In this document: positions 1 through 5,521 of the stretch, in pieces
How positions within the stretch are numbered: position 1 is the first letter of the stretch
How the letters are laid out: each line of letters begins with the position of its first letter
Source: Phytoactinopolyspora endophytica
GTDB taxonomy: Bacteria; Actinomycetota; Actinomycetes; Jiangellales; Jiangellaceae
Reading direction: 5' to 3'
Length of the DNA: 5,521 nt
Assembly (NCBI RefSeq): GCF_004138495.1
Contig: NZ_ML142854.1
Location: forward strand, 19,366 to 24,886
Made by a program: the position numbers and the translations under genes
Notes under the pieces: generated by a model
What the model was told of the DNA's origin: nothing
Database searches by the model: none
Seen by the model: only the letters and a program-made list of their open reading frames with translations

Positions 1-1117
1 CGGTGTAGTAACCGGTCAGCCAGAGGATGGCGCTGGCCAGGACGATCCCGATGATGACCGCGGCAGTCGCGAGCAGCCGCGGATCGCCGTCGTGATCGCT
101 CCCGATGCCTCCCTCGAGCTCCTCGAAGGTGCCTGGCAGGTAGGCGAAGGCCGCGAGGGTCGAGAGCACCGCGGCAACCGCGGCCGATAGGAAGAATGCT
201 CGGTTGATCGTTTTCAGGCCACTCTCGCCGGGCCGAGCGCGAGTGAAGAAGATGCCGAGCACGGCGGTCAGCGCACCGATCGCCGGAACGATCAACGGGA
301 AGACGAGACCCTCAGCGCCGAACGCGGCGGATCCCAGGATCAGCGCCGCCACGAGCGTGACGGCGTACGACTCGAACAGGTCCGCGGCCATGCCGGCGCA
401 GTCGCCGACGTTGTCCCCGACGTTGTCCGCGATCGTGGCCGCGTTGCGCGGGTCGTCTTCCGGAATGCCCTGCTCGACCTTGCCGACCAGGTCAGCGCCG
501 ACGTCCGCGGCCTTGGTGAAGATCCCGCCGCCCACACGCATGAACATGGCAAGCAGGGCCGCGCCGAATCCGAATCCCTCGAGGACGGACGGTGCGTCTC
601 CTTCGTAGATCAGCACCACTGCGGCGGCTCCGAACAGCCCGAGTCCGACAGTGGCCATACCGACGACGCCGCCGGTGCGGTAGGCGATCCTCATGGCCGG
701 TTCGCGGCCGTTGTCCCGGGAGGCAGCAGCGACTCGTACGTTCGCCCGCGTGGCCAGCCACATGCCGAGATAGCCGACGGCACCGGAGAAACCCGCTCCC
801 ACAAGGAAGAAGATCGATCGTCCGATCCGCACGTCGGCGTCGCCCGGGAGCAAGAAGAGCAGAGCGAACGCGAGCGCGGCGAAGACGCTCAGTGTCTTGA
901 ACTGCCTATTGAGGTAGGCCGAGGCGCCTTCCTGGACGGCGTGTGCGATCCTCTGCATGTTCTCGGTGCCCTCGCCGGCGGCGAGCACCTCTCGCCGGAA
1001 CAACGCTGCCATGACCAGCGCCGCCAGCGCGATGAGCGCGACGACGATGACATACGACAGGTTTCCTCCGGACAACGAGATTGCCTGCCCGTCGACGGCA
1101 TATACAGGCCCGGTCAT
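1..1117 (-). CDS. hppA: Membrane-bound proton-translocating pyrophosphatase, N-terminal half (cut by the left edge)
   Basis: HppA hydrolyses cytoplasmic pyrophosphate to phosphate and uses the energy to pump protons (in some subfamilies Na+) across the cell membrane. The visible 372 residues begin with ATG and carry the family hallmarks: TKAADVGADLVGKVE at residues 201-215, which holds the pyrophosphate/Mg2+-binding aspartates, then DPRN at 222-225 and the repeated DNVGDNVGD at 231-239 followed by CAGMAADLFES. Hydrophobic segments lie near residues 21-40, 76-92, 101-121, 147-170, 247-263, 270-292, 307-325 and 350-370, as expected for a pump with about 16 helices. Family members are about 700-800 residues, so roughly half is seen; the window edge, not a mutation, ends it. 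The residues that separate K+-dependent from K+-independent types lie in the missing half, so the subtype is open. The start is supported by a near-perfect Shine-Dalgarno site. It lies downstream of bldG on the same strand after a 287-base gap. Confidence 0.97.
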   Translation of the reverse strand, partial: MTGPVYAVDGQAISLSGGNLSYVIVVALIALAALVMAALFRREVLAAGEGTENMQRIAHAVQEGASAYLNRQFKTLSVFAALAFALLFLLPGDADVRIGRSIFFLVGAGFSGAVGYLGMWLATRANVRVAAASRDNGREPAMRIAYRTGGVVGMATVGLGLFGAAAVVLIYEGDAPSVLEGFGFGAALLAMFMRVGGGIFTKAADVGADLVGKVEQGIPEDDPRNAATIADNVGDNVGDCAGMAADLFESYAVTLVAALILGSAAFGAEGLVFPLIVPAIGALTAVLGIFFTRARPGESGLKTINRAFFLSAAVAAVLSTLAAFAYLPGTFEELEGGIGSDHDGDPRLLATAAVIIGIVLASAILWLTGYYT

Positions 1118-1120
1118 TCG

Positions 1121-1128
1121 TCCTCCTT
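1121..1128 (-). promoter_or_regulatory. Ribosome binding site of hppA
   Basis: Read on the minus strand this is AAGGAGGA, almost a full match to the anti-Shine-Dalgarno sequence. Four bases separate its GGAGG core from the ATG whose first base is 1117. It fixes the hppA start and suggests strong translation initiation. Confidence 0.85.
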
Positions 1129-1169
1129 GACGTAGCCCTGACACAAAACGTGAAGGCTGTGATCGGGGG

Positions 1170-1194
1170 GACCCCACGCTTCGGCCGTGGGATC
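1170..1194 (-). promoter_or_regulatory. Hairpin in the hppA leader
   Basis: On the minus strand GATCCCACG and CGTGGGGTC pair in a nine-base-pair stem (one G-U pair) around the seven-base loop GCCGAAG. It ends 52 bases upstream of the hppA ATG. No U-tract follows; the next bases are a run of C. It could be a leader structure affecting hppA expression, or a GC-rich terminator of the bldG transcript. Neither role can be proved from sequence. Confidence 0.4.
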
Positions 1195-1232
1195 ATGGAC
1201 AACCAACACAGGGCCGGCCTTCGCATCGGTGC

Positions 1233-1261
1233 GACTCCCGGCCCCATCTGGTCCGGGAGTC
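1233..1261 (-). terminator. Perfect 9-bp inverted repeat downstream of bldG (possible terminator)
   Basis: GACTCCCGG at 1233-1241 is exactly complementary to CCGGGAGTC at 1253-1261, with an eleven-base loop. This is the strongest inverted repeat in the gap. It lies 144 bases past the bldG stop and 116 bases before the hppA start. No U-tract follows on either strand, which is common for actinobacterial terminators but leaves the role uncertain. It could equally be part of a structured hppA leader. Confidence 0.4.
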
Positions 1262-1355
1262 TAGATCCCCGGCCGCCGAGGTTTCACATCGGGTGGGCGG
1301 CGAGGACACCATTGGTGACTGTTTACGCCTGAGTCAGGGGCGGGCGGGACGCATC

Positions 1356-1371
1356 GCGCAGGGAACCGCGC
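1356..1371 (-). terminator. Short GC-rich hairpin just after bldG
   Basis: On the minus strand GCGCGG and CUGCGC pair (six base pairs, one G-U) around a UUCC tetraloop, starting 34 bases after the bldG stop codon. The position suits a terminator, but the stem is short and no U-tract follows. In DNA of this GC content such a repeat can arise by chance. Confidence 0.25.
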
Positions 1372-1404
1372 CCGCTGTCCGGCATCGGCGCCGCTCTGGT
1401 GTGC

Positions 1405-1755
1405 TCAACCCTCGCGCAGGGCTTCCTCGAGCGTCTCGTGAATGGGAAACACCTTGGTCAGGCCCGTGATTCGGAATATCTTCAGGATCCGTTCCTGGGT
1501 ACACACCAGCCGCAGAGAACCTTCATACTGGCGGACCCGCTTCAGCCCGCCCACAAGCACACCCAAACCGGTTGAGTCTAGAAATTCGACGCGCTGCATG
1601 TCAACAATGATGTGGTACTGACCGGCGTCCACGATATCGACCAATTGTTCGCGCAGTTTGGGTGCCGTGTAGACGTCGATCTCGCCGGCGACCTCGACTA
1701 CACTCCGATCGCCCAACGGGCCACTGTCAACACGAGACGACAACGACAGGTCCAC
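1405..1755 (-). CDS. bldG: BldG-like anti-sigma factor antagonist (STAS domain)
   Basis: This 116-residue STAS protein acts in cytoplasmic partner switching. In its unphosphorylated form such a protein binds an anti-sigma kinase and frees a sigma factor; phosphorylation of a conserved serine turns it off. The body matches Streptomyces BldG closely as I recall it: [16 protein letters not shown] at residues 24-39, [18 protein letters not shown] at 58-75 and [16 protein letters not shown] at 91-106. The phospho-acceptor is Ser61 in the DSTGLG motif; it corresponds to BldG Ser57, the offset coming from about four extra residues near position 10 (VDSGPLGD). The start is GTG, and a GGAGG site six bases upstream supports it. 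BldG controls development and antibiotic production in Streptomyces, but whether this host sporulates cannot be seen. Unlike in Streptomyces, no anti-sigma gene follows; the next gene is hppA. A generic RsbV-type antagonist is the alternative name. Confidence 0.93.
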   Translation of the reverse strand: MDLSLSSRVDSGPLGDRSVVEVAGEIDVYTAPKLREQLVDIVDAGQYHIIVDMQRVEFLDSTGLGVLVGGLKRVRQYEGSLRLVCTQERILKIFRITGLTKVFPIHETLEEALREG

Positions 1756-1761
1756 CTAGAG

Positions 1762-1766
1762 CCTCC
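1762..1766 (-). promoter_or_regulatory. Ribosome binding site of bldG, fixing its GTG start
   Basis: The minus strand reads GGAGG here, six bases before the GTG at 1755-1753. No ATG gives a comparable arrangement, so this site decides the start of the STAS protein and gives the BldG-like N-terminus (M/V)DLSLS. Confidence 0.75.
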
Positions 1767-1771
1767 AGATC

Positions 1772-1788
1772 GATCACGACGGGTGATC
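1772..1788. repeat. GATCAC/GTGATC inverted repeat in the bldG leader
   Basis: GATCAC at 1772-1777 is complementary to GTGATC at 1783-1788, with a five-base spacer. Further GATC copies lie at 1768-1771 and 1798-1801. The repeat begins six bases upstream of the bldG Shine-Dalgarno site, so it could be an operator or a structure that affects translation. The evidence is base pairing and position only. Confidence 0.35.
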
Positions 1789-1815
1789 CCCCCTCACGAT
1801 CATGCGTACTAACAC

Positions 1816-1823
1816 TCACGTGA
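1816..1823. promoter_or_regulatory. TCACGTGA palindrome (possible operator)
   Basis: This is a perfect eight-base palindrome 61 bases upstream of the bldG start codon, between two divergent genes. The position suits a regulator binding site. No specific regulator can be named from the sequence, and an eight-base palindrome may be chance. Confidence 0.25.
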
Positions 1824-1847
1824 CCTATTGGACGTCTGCAATCCCGG

Positions 1848-1862
1848 GTCGGTTCCACCGAC
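1848..1862. repeat. Tight hairpin GTCGGT-TCC-ACCGAC
   Basis: Two perfect six-base arms flank a three-base loop. It lies upstream of both possible helicase starts, and 93 bases upstream of the bldG start on the other strand. It could be an operator or a leader hairpin of the helicase mRNA. No T-tract follows. Confidence 0.3.
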
Positions 1863-1985
1863 ACTGAACTGCTCGGCGTCTCTACAGGTAATTGAACCAC
1901 GCGCAGCGGATGACGGCACCGTTCTCGTGCCACCGGACGGGTGCGCACACGGGGTGGCGAGCGCGGGGATGCGAGACTCTCGAAC

Positions 1986-4286
1986 GTGCTCCGTTCCACT
2001 GATCTGCTCGACAAGCTGCTCTCCCATCCTCAACGGGCTGGTCGAGTCACCCATGTCGAGTCGATGGCGGCTCGGGCGGGTCGGACCGGGCGGTGGCCCG
2101 ACTGGGTGGATCCGCTTGTGCGCGAGCGCTACGAGGCGTGCGGTATCGCCGCGCCCTGGCTGCATCAGGTAGAAGCGGCCACTCTGGCGTGGAACGGGCG
2201 GTCGGTCATCGTCGCCACCGGTACCGCGTCCGGCAAGTCGATGGCATATCTGCTGCCGGCCTTGAGCGCTGCGCGGGCCGGACGACGGCGTGGTGGGACG
2301 ACACTGTATATCTCGCCGACGAAGGCGCTTGCGGCCGATCAGCTTCGGGCGGTGGACGAATTGGGCGTCCCGGACGTCGTCGCGACCACGTATGACGGAG
2401 ACACCCCGTCGGAGCTGCGGACGATGGCCCGTAACCATGCGACCTACCTCCTGACCAACCCGGACATGCTGCACCGGTCGATGCTCCCCGGGCACCACCG
2501 CTGGGCGGGTTTCCTGCGATCGCTGCGGTTCGTCGTCGTCGACGAGTGTCACGAGTATCGCGGCGTCTTCGGTTCGCACGTCGCTCAGGTGCTGCGTAGA
2601 CTGCGCCGGATCTGTGCGGGCTATGGCTCGACGCCGACGTTCATTCTCGCATCGGCGACGACGGCCGACCCCGCTGCGACCGCCGGACAGCTGACCGGCC
2701 TCGAAGCGGCGGCGGTGACCGACGACGCATCGCCCAAGGGAGCCCTATCGTTCCTGCTGTGGGAGCCCCCGTTCCGTCCGGGCGACGCCGGGGCCGACGC
2801 GGAGAAGGCAGGACGCCGAAGCGTGCTGGCCGAGACCGCAGACCTGCTGGCTGACCTGGTCATCGCCGATGCACGCTCGGTCGCCTTCGTCCGCTCGCGT
2901 CGTGCCTCGGAGACCGTTGCCGGCCTCGCGCGGGCCACGTTACGGGCGGTTGATCCGGAGCTGCCGGAGCGAGTCGCGTCATATCGAGCCGGCTACCTGG
3001 CCCACGAGCGGCGAGCGCTGGAGGCCGCCCTCCAGGACGGGCGGTTGCTCGGCGTCGCCGCGACGACCGCGCTGGAGCTCGGAGTGGACGTCAGCGGGCT
3101 GGACGCGGTGCTGATCGCGGGCTGGCCGGGGACGCTGGCGTCGTTGTGGCAGCAGGCGGGCCGGGCCGGCCGGGCCGGCCGGGATGCGCTGGCGGTACTG
3201 ATCGCCAGCGACGACCCGCTCGACTCGTACGTCGTCCATCACCCGGAGGCGGTGTTCTCCCGGCCCATCGAGGCCACCGTGCTCGACCCCAGCAATCCGT
3301 ACGTGCTGGCGCCCCATCTCTGTGCGGCGGCCGCGGAGAGGTCGCTGTCGGACGCGGATGTCGACCTTTTCGGACCGACGACGTCCGGCGTCCTGGACAC
3401 GCTCGTGTCGGAAGGCCTGCTGCGCCGCCGTGGCGATCGGCACCCCCGGTGGCATTGGACCAGGCGGGACCGGCCGGCCGACCTGGCTGACCTGCGAGGT
3501 TCCGGCGGGCTGGTCACGCTCGTGGAGCCGGAGACAGGCCGGGTGCTCGGGACTGTCGATGAGGTGCGGGCACATTCCGGCGCCCACCCCGGCGCGGTCT
3601 ATGTGCACCAGGGCGAGACATACGTCGTCCAGTCGCTGGACCTGGAGGCAGGGGTCGCACTTGTCCAACGTGAGGCCCCGGACTACACGACGTCGGCGCA
3701 AGAGGTCAGCGCGCTGCGGATCGTGGCGGAATCGGACTCCCGGATGGGGCGGCATGCGCGGTTGGTGCTCGGAGACGTCGAGGTCACCAGCCAAGTCGTC
3801 GGCTACACCAAGCGCCTGCTCGGCAGCGGCGAGATCATCGGGAGCGAGCCGCTGGATCTCCCCGAGCGACACCTGCGGACTCGATCGGTGTGGTGGACGT
3901 TGCCGGACGATGCGATCACAGGCGCTGGCGTTGATGAGGCTGACGCTGCCGGCGCGGCGCATGCGGCGGAGCACGCGTCGATCGGGATGCTCCCGCTGAT
4001 CGCCAGCTGCGACCGTTGGGACGTCGGCGGGCTGTCCACGGTCCGGCACGCGGAAACCGGCCTGCTCACGGTGTTCGTGCACGACGGTCATCCTGGCGGA
4101 GCAGGATTCGCGGAGCGTGGGTACCGAGCCGCCGCCGAATGGCTCGGTATGACCCGGCGGACGGTGGCCGAGTGCCCGTGTGAACGTGGCTGTCCCTCAT
4201 GTGTGCAGTCTCCGAAATGCGGCAACGGTAACGAGCCCCTCGACAAGGCCGGTGCGATCCGGTTGCTGGACGTGGTTCTGGAATGA
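1986..4286 (+). CDS. SftH/MrfA-family DECH-box DNA helicase with C-terminal cysteine cluster
   Basis: This is a superfamily II ATPase related to mycobacterial SftH, Bacillus MrfA and yeast Hrq1; studied members translocate 3'-5' on DNA, and MrfA acts in mitomycin C repair. Numbering from base 1986 (766 residues): HQ at 60-61 (Q-motif-like), Walker A ATGTASGKS at 77-85, motif Ia SPTKAL at 110-115, DECH at 186-189, SAT at 223-225, motif V near 359-376 (TTALELGVDVSGLDAVL), and motif VI QQAGRAGRAGR at 389-399. The C-terminus has HDGHPGGAGFAERGY and five cysteines (730, 732, 736, 739, 745) in CPCERGCPSCVQSPKC, the DUF1998-type metal-binding module. All catalytic motifs are intact and the length is normal. 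Start: GTG at 1986 gives an N-terminus (VLRSTDLLDKLLSHP) like relatives; GTG at 1941 adds 15 residues. Neither has a well-spaced Shine-Dalgarno (GGGGA lies 16 bases before 1986). It is divergent from bldG and overlaps the next gene by four bases. Confidence 0.95.
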   Translation: MLRSTDLLDKLLSHPQRAGRVTHVESMAARAGRTGRWPDWVDPLVRERYEACGIAAPWLHQVEAATLAWNGRSVIVATGTASGKSMAYLLPALSAARAGRRRGGTTLYISPTKALAADQLRAVDELGVPDVVATTYDGDTPSELRTMARNHATYLLTNPDMLHRSMLPGHHRWAGFLRSLRFVVVDECHEYRGVFGSHVAQVLRRLRRICAGYGSTPTFILASATTADPAATAGQLTGLEAAAVTDDASPKGALSFLLWEPPFRPGDAGADAEKAGRRSVLAETADLLADLVIADARSVAFVRSRRASETVAGLARATLRAVDPELPERVASYRAGYLAHERRALEAALQDGRLLGVAATTALELGVDVSGLDAVLIAGWPGTLASLWQQAGRAGRAGRDALAVLIASDDPLDSYVVHHPEAVFSRPIEATVLDPSNPYVLAPHLCAAAAERSLSDADVDLFGPTTSGVLDTLVSEGLLRRRGDRHPRWHWTRRDRPADLADLRGSGGLVTLVEPETGRVLGTVDEVRAHSGAHPGAVYVHQGETYVVQSLDLEAGVALVQREAPDYTTSAQEVSALRIVAESDSRMGRHARLVLGDVEVTSQVVGYTKRLLGSGEIIGSEPLDLPERHLRTRSVWWTLPDDAITGAGVDEADAAGAAHAAEHASIGMLPLIASCDRWDVGGLSTVRHAETGLLTVFVHDGHPGGAGFAERGYRAAAEWLGMTRRTVAECPCERGCPSCVQSPKCGNGNEPLDKAGAIRLLDVVLE

Positions 4287-5152
4287 CGGCGCTGCTACGT
4301 TCGGTCCCGCCCCCGGGCCTGGTGGTGGGCGGCATCGTATCGGTCCAGCTTGGAGCCGGGATCGCCAAGGGGATCTTCGACAGCCTGCCACCGAGCGCGG
4401 TGGTCTTCATGCGGCTGCTGACGTCCGCCGTGGTGCTCACTCTCGCGAGCCGGCCGTTGCTCAAGAAGTCGCTGCGTGCGGCCACACGGTCGGACAAGCT
4501 GGTGCTGGTCGGGTTCGGCTTGGCGCTGGCGACGATGAACTTCGCCATCTACCAGTCGTTCGCCAGGATCCCGCTGGGTATCGCCGTCACTATCGAGTTC
4601 CTGGGGCCGCTCGGCGTCTCCGTGGCGTTCTCTCGGCGCCGCCTCGACCTGCTGTGGGTAGGGCTTGCCGCCTTGGGTGTCGTCATGCTGATGCGTGGAG
4701 ATGCCGGCGAGCTCGACCCGGTGGGTATCGCGTTCGCGCTGCTGGCCGCTGCTGGCTGGGCATCGTACATCCTGCTCAGTGCCCAGACCGGTCGCCGTTT
4801 CGAGGGCTCGTCCGGTTTGGCGGTGGCGAGCGTTGTGGGCATGGCCGTCATGGCTCCGGTCGGAGTCAGCGCTGGAGGTACCCAGCTGGTGGAGCCAGAC
4901 CTGTTCGTGATCGCGATCGCCATCGGCTTGCTCTCGTCCGTGATCCCCTACTCGCTGGAGCTCGAGGCGCTGCGCCGGATGCCGGCGAAGGTGTTCGGGA
5001 TCCTCATGAGTATCGAACCCGTGGCCGCAGCTCTCGTGGGCCTGGTTCTGCTCAATGAGGTGTTGCAGCTGCGTGAATGGGCGGCTATCGGGTGCGTTGT
5101 CATCGCCTGCGTCGGCGCGACCCGTACTGGTGCACAAGCTCCCGAGGCCTGA
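4283..5152 (+). CDS. EamA-family (RhtA-like) drug/metabolite transporter
   Basis: This 289-residue membrane protein belongs to the drug/metabolite transporter superfamily and most resembles E. coli RhtA, an inner-membrane exporter of threonine and homoserine. It has ten likely helices (about 12-30, 37-56, 72-92, 97-116, 122-138, 147-166, 176-194, 207-226, 236-258, 264-281) forming two EamA repeats. RhtA-like stretches are IPLGIAVTIEFLGPL at 96-110, IPYSLELEALRRMP at 221-234 and FGILMSIEPVAAALVG at 238-253. The substrate cannot be read from the sequence; amino acid export is an inference. The ATG overlaps the helicase stop as ATGA and no strong Shine-Dalgarno precedes it, so translation is probably coupled to the helicase and the two genes share an mRNA. 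A functional link between helicase and exporter is not evident. The length is normal and the frame is intact. Confidence 0.93.
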   Translation: MTALLRSVPPPGLVVGGIVSVQLGAGIAKGIFDSLPPSAVVFMRLLTSAVVLTLASRPLLKKSLRAATRSDKLVLVGFGLALATMNFAIYQSFARIPLGIAVTIEFLGPLGVSVAFSRRRLDLLWVGLAALGVVMLMRGDAGELDPVGIAFALLAAAGWASYILLSAQTGRRFEGSSGLAVASVVGMAVMAPVGVSAGGTQLVEPDLFVIAIAIGLLSSVIPYSLELEALRRMPAKVFGILMSIEPVAAALVGLVLLNEVLQLREWAAIGCVVIACVGATRTGAQAPEA

Positions 5153-5161
5153 CCTCGCTAC

Positions 5162-5176
5162 GCGCTACCCGAGCGC
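5162..5176 (+). terminator. Short hairpin after the transporter gene
   Basis: GCGCT at 5162-5166 pairs with AGCGC at 5172-5176 around ACCCG, starting ten bases past the transporter stop. It sits between two convergent genes, where a terminator is expected. The stem has only five base pairs and no U-tract, so the call rests mostly on position. An adjacent GCCTG-C-CAGGC palindrome (5175-5185) overlaps it. Confidence 0.3.
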
Positions 5177-5231
5177 CTGCCAGGCATCGTCGATGTCGCT
5201 GCGGGCCTGTTCTCCCGAACGGTGGAAATGC

Positions 5232-5521
5232 CTAGCGTGGACCGGCACGGGCACGTCGGTCTTGAGGTGGCAGCCATGACGAGCCCGTGCCGGTGACAAG
5301 GACGCGGACCTGTACTTCGACCTCGCGGCCGTCGACGACGCAACTGCGCATTTCTGCGCCGTTGGCGACGGCGATGGCTTCGGCGGTGGTGCACGCGGTT
5401 GCCGGATCGCGGTCCATATGGGTGGCTGCCGCGAGTGCGGCGAGGTCCGCGGCCGCGGCGGCCTGTCGCCGGGCAGACTGTCCGGCGGACAGGATTCCGG
5501 CGAGTGCCAGCGCTGCCACGA
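5232..5521 (-). CDS. TadE-like protein of the helicase/secretion neighbourhood, C-terminal part (cut by the right edge)
   Basis: The visible 95 or so residues start inside a hydrophobic segment (ALALAGILSAG) followed by QSARRQAAAAADLAALAAA, the hallmark of actinobacterial TadE/TadG-like pseudopilin-related proteins such as the Rv3654c family. Two cysteines about 17 residues apart (TAC and RSC) and the VDGREVEVQVRV strand match the family pattern, as does the C-terminal RARAGP. Such proteins have one N-terminal membrane segment and are encoded with Flp/Tad-type secretion genes; their exact role is not well established. The GTG at 5519-5517 is probably internal, because relatives have more residues before the membrane segment, so the true start lies beyond the window. 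It converges on the transporter gene with 79 bases between stops. The rest of the Tad cluster would be expected further right on the minus strand. Confidence 0.85.
   Translation of the reverse strand, partial: VAALALAGILSAGQSARRQAAAAADLAALAAATHMDRDPATACTTAEAIAVANGAEMRSCVVDGREVEVQVRVLVTGTGSSWLPPQDRRARAGPR

Larger units (their letters stand above)
1118..1404. other. Non-coding gap between bldG and hppA
   Basis: No reading frame in this 287-base stretch resembles a protein on either strand; the open frames present have arginine- and proline-rich, out-of-frame composition. In particular I found no trace of an anti-sigma kinase (GHKL ATPase motifs), which is what follows bldG in Streptomyces. The stretch holds three inverted repeats (1170-1194, 1233-1261, 1356-1371) and the hppA ribosome binding site. 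I could not identify a convincing -10/-35 pair for hppA by eye. Transcription of hppA may therefore start from an unrecognised promoter here or read through from bldG. Confidence 0.6.
1756..1985. promoter_or_regulatory. Divergent intergenic region between bldG and the helicase gene
   Basis: The region should hold the bldG promoter(s) on the minus strand and the helicase promoter on the plus strand. It contains four GATC tetramers within 34 bases (1768-1801), the eight-base palindrome TCACGTGA (1816-1823) and the hairpin GTCGGT-TCC-ACCGAC (1848-1862). A TTGGAC at 1828-1833 resembles a plus-strand -35 box, but no good -10 follows at 16-18 bases. I could not assign promoters with confidence. If the helicase starts at 1941 instead of 1986, the region ends at 1940. 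Confidence 0.5.

Noticed and set aside
204..1332. Several plus-strand open frames opposite hppA and the following gap
   Set aside because: They are shadows of the conserved hppA coding strand, or Arg-rich frames in non-coding DNA, without plausible starts or domains.
1138..1404. Possible degraded anti-sigma factor gene downstream of bldG
   Set aside because: No frame shows GHKL ATPase motifs or residual similarity. The gap is also far too short for a complete kinase of about 140 residues together with the leader elements.
1809..2579. Open frame of 256 codons on the minus strand across the intergenic region and helicase 5' end
   Set aside because: It runs antisense to the Walker A region of the helicase, has shadow-like composition and resembles no family. 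It would also overlap the bldG regulatory region.
3162..3183. Tandem nine-base repeat CGGGCCGGC in the helicase
   Set aside because: It encodes the repeated Arg-Ala-Gly of helicase motif VI (GRAGRAGR), so protein function explains it. It does not indicate a mobile or regulatory repeat.
2979..4091. Long open frame of 370 codons on the minus strand inside the helicase gene
   Set aside because: It is antisense to a helicase with all motifs intact. Its Arg/His/Gln/Pro-rich composition is typical of a shadow frame in GC-rich DNA, and no domain is recognisable.
4295..5137. Open frame of 280 codons antisense to the transporter
   Set aside because: It lies wholly opposite a clear RhtA-like gene. 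Its His/Gln/Arg-rich, low-hydrophobicity composition is what results from reading a membrane protein gene backwards.

Overview
This is a high-GC actinobacterial window with Streptomyces-like gene content. The strongest sign is a near-complete match, from memory, to the developmental anti-sigma factor antagonist BldG. It sits between a membrane H+-pyrophosphatase gene (hppA) and a divergent superfamily II DECH-box helicase, the neighbourhood I recall for bldG in Streptomyces. GTG starts, strong GC bias at third codon positions and an ATGA gene overlap fit this assignment. The genus cannot be read from the sequence.

Layout, left to right. (1) Bases 1-1117, minus strand: the N-terminal 372 residues of HppA; the rest lies left of the window. 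(2) Bases 1118-1404: a 287-base non-coding gap with three inverted repeats, serving as bldG downstream region and hppA leader. (3) Bases 1405-1755, minus: the bldG-like STAS protein, intact. The anti-sigma kinase gene that directly follows bldG in Streptomyces is absent. (4) Bases 1756-1985: divergent intergenic region with several short palindromes. (5) Bases 1986-4286 (or from 1941), plus: a full-length DECH-box helicase of the SftH/MrfA (Hrq1-like) family with a C-terminal cysteine cluster. (6) Bases 4283-5152, plus: a ten-helix EamA/RhtA-type transporter whose start codon overlaps the helicase stop (ATGA). (7) Bases 5232-5521, minus: the C-terminal part of a TadE-like protein, convergent with the transporter and cut by the right edge.

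Functionally this is mostly conserved actinobacterial housekeeping and regulatory territory: PPi-driven proton pumping, a partner-switching regulator, DNA repair or translocation, small-molecule export, and the edge of a Flp/Tad-type secretion locus. A helicase next to a TadE-like gene is the known actinobacterial helicase/secretion neighbourhood; here an exporter gene lies between them. I see no mobile element, CRISPR array, tRNA or rRNA, and no evidence for a wholly new system. The points most worth checking are the solitary bldG, the helicase-exporter coupling and the structured intergenic regions.
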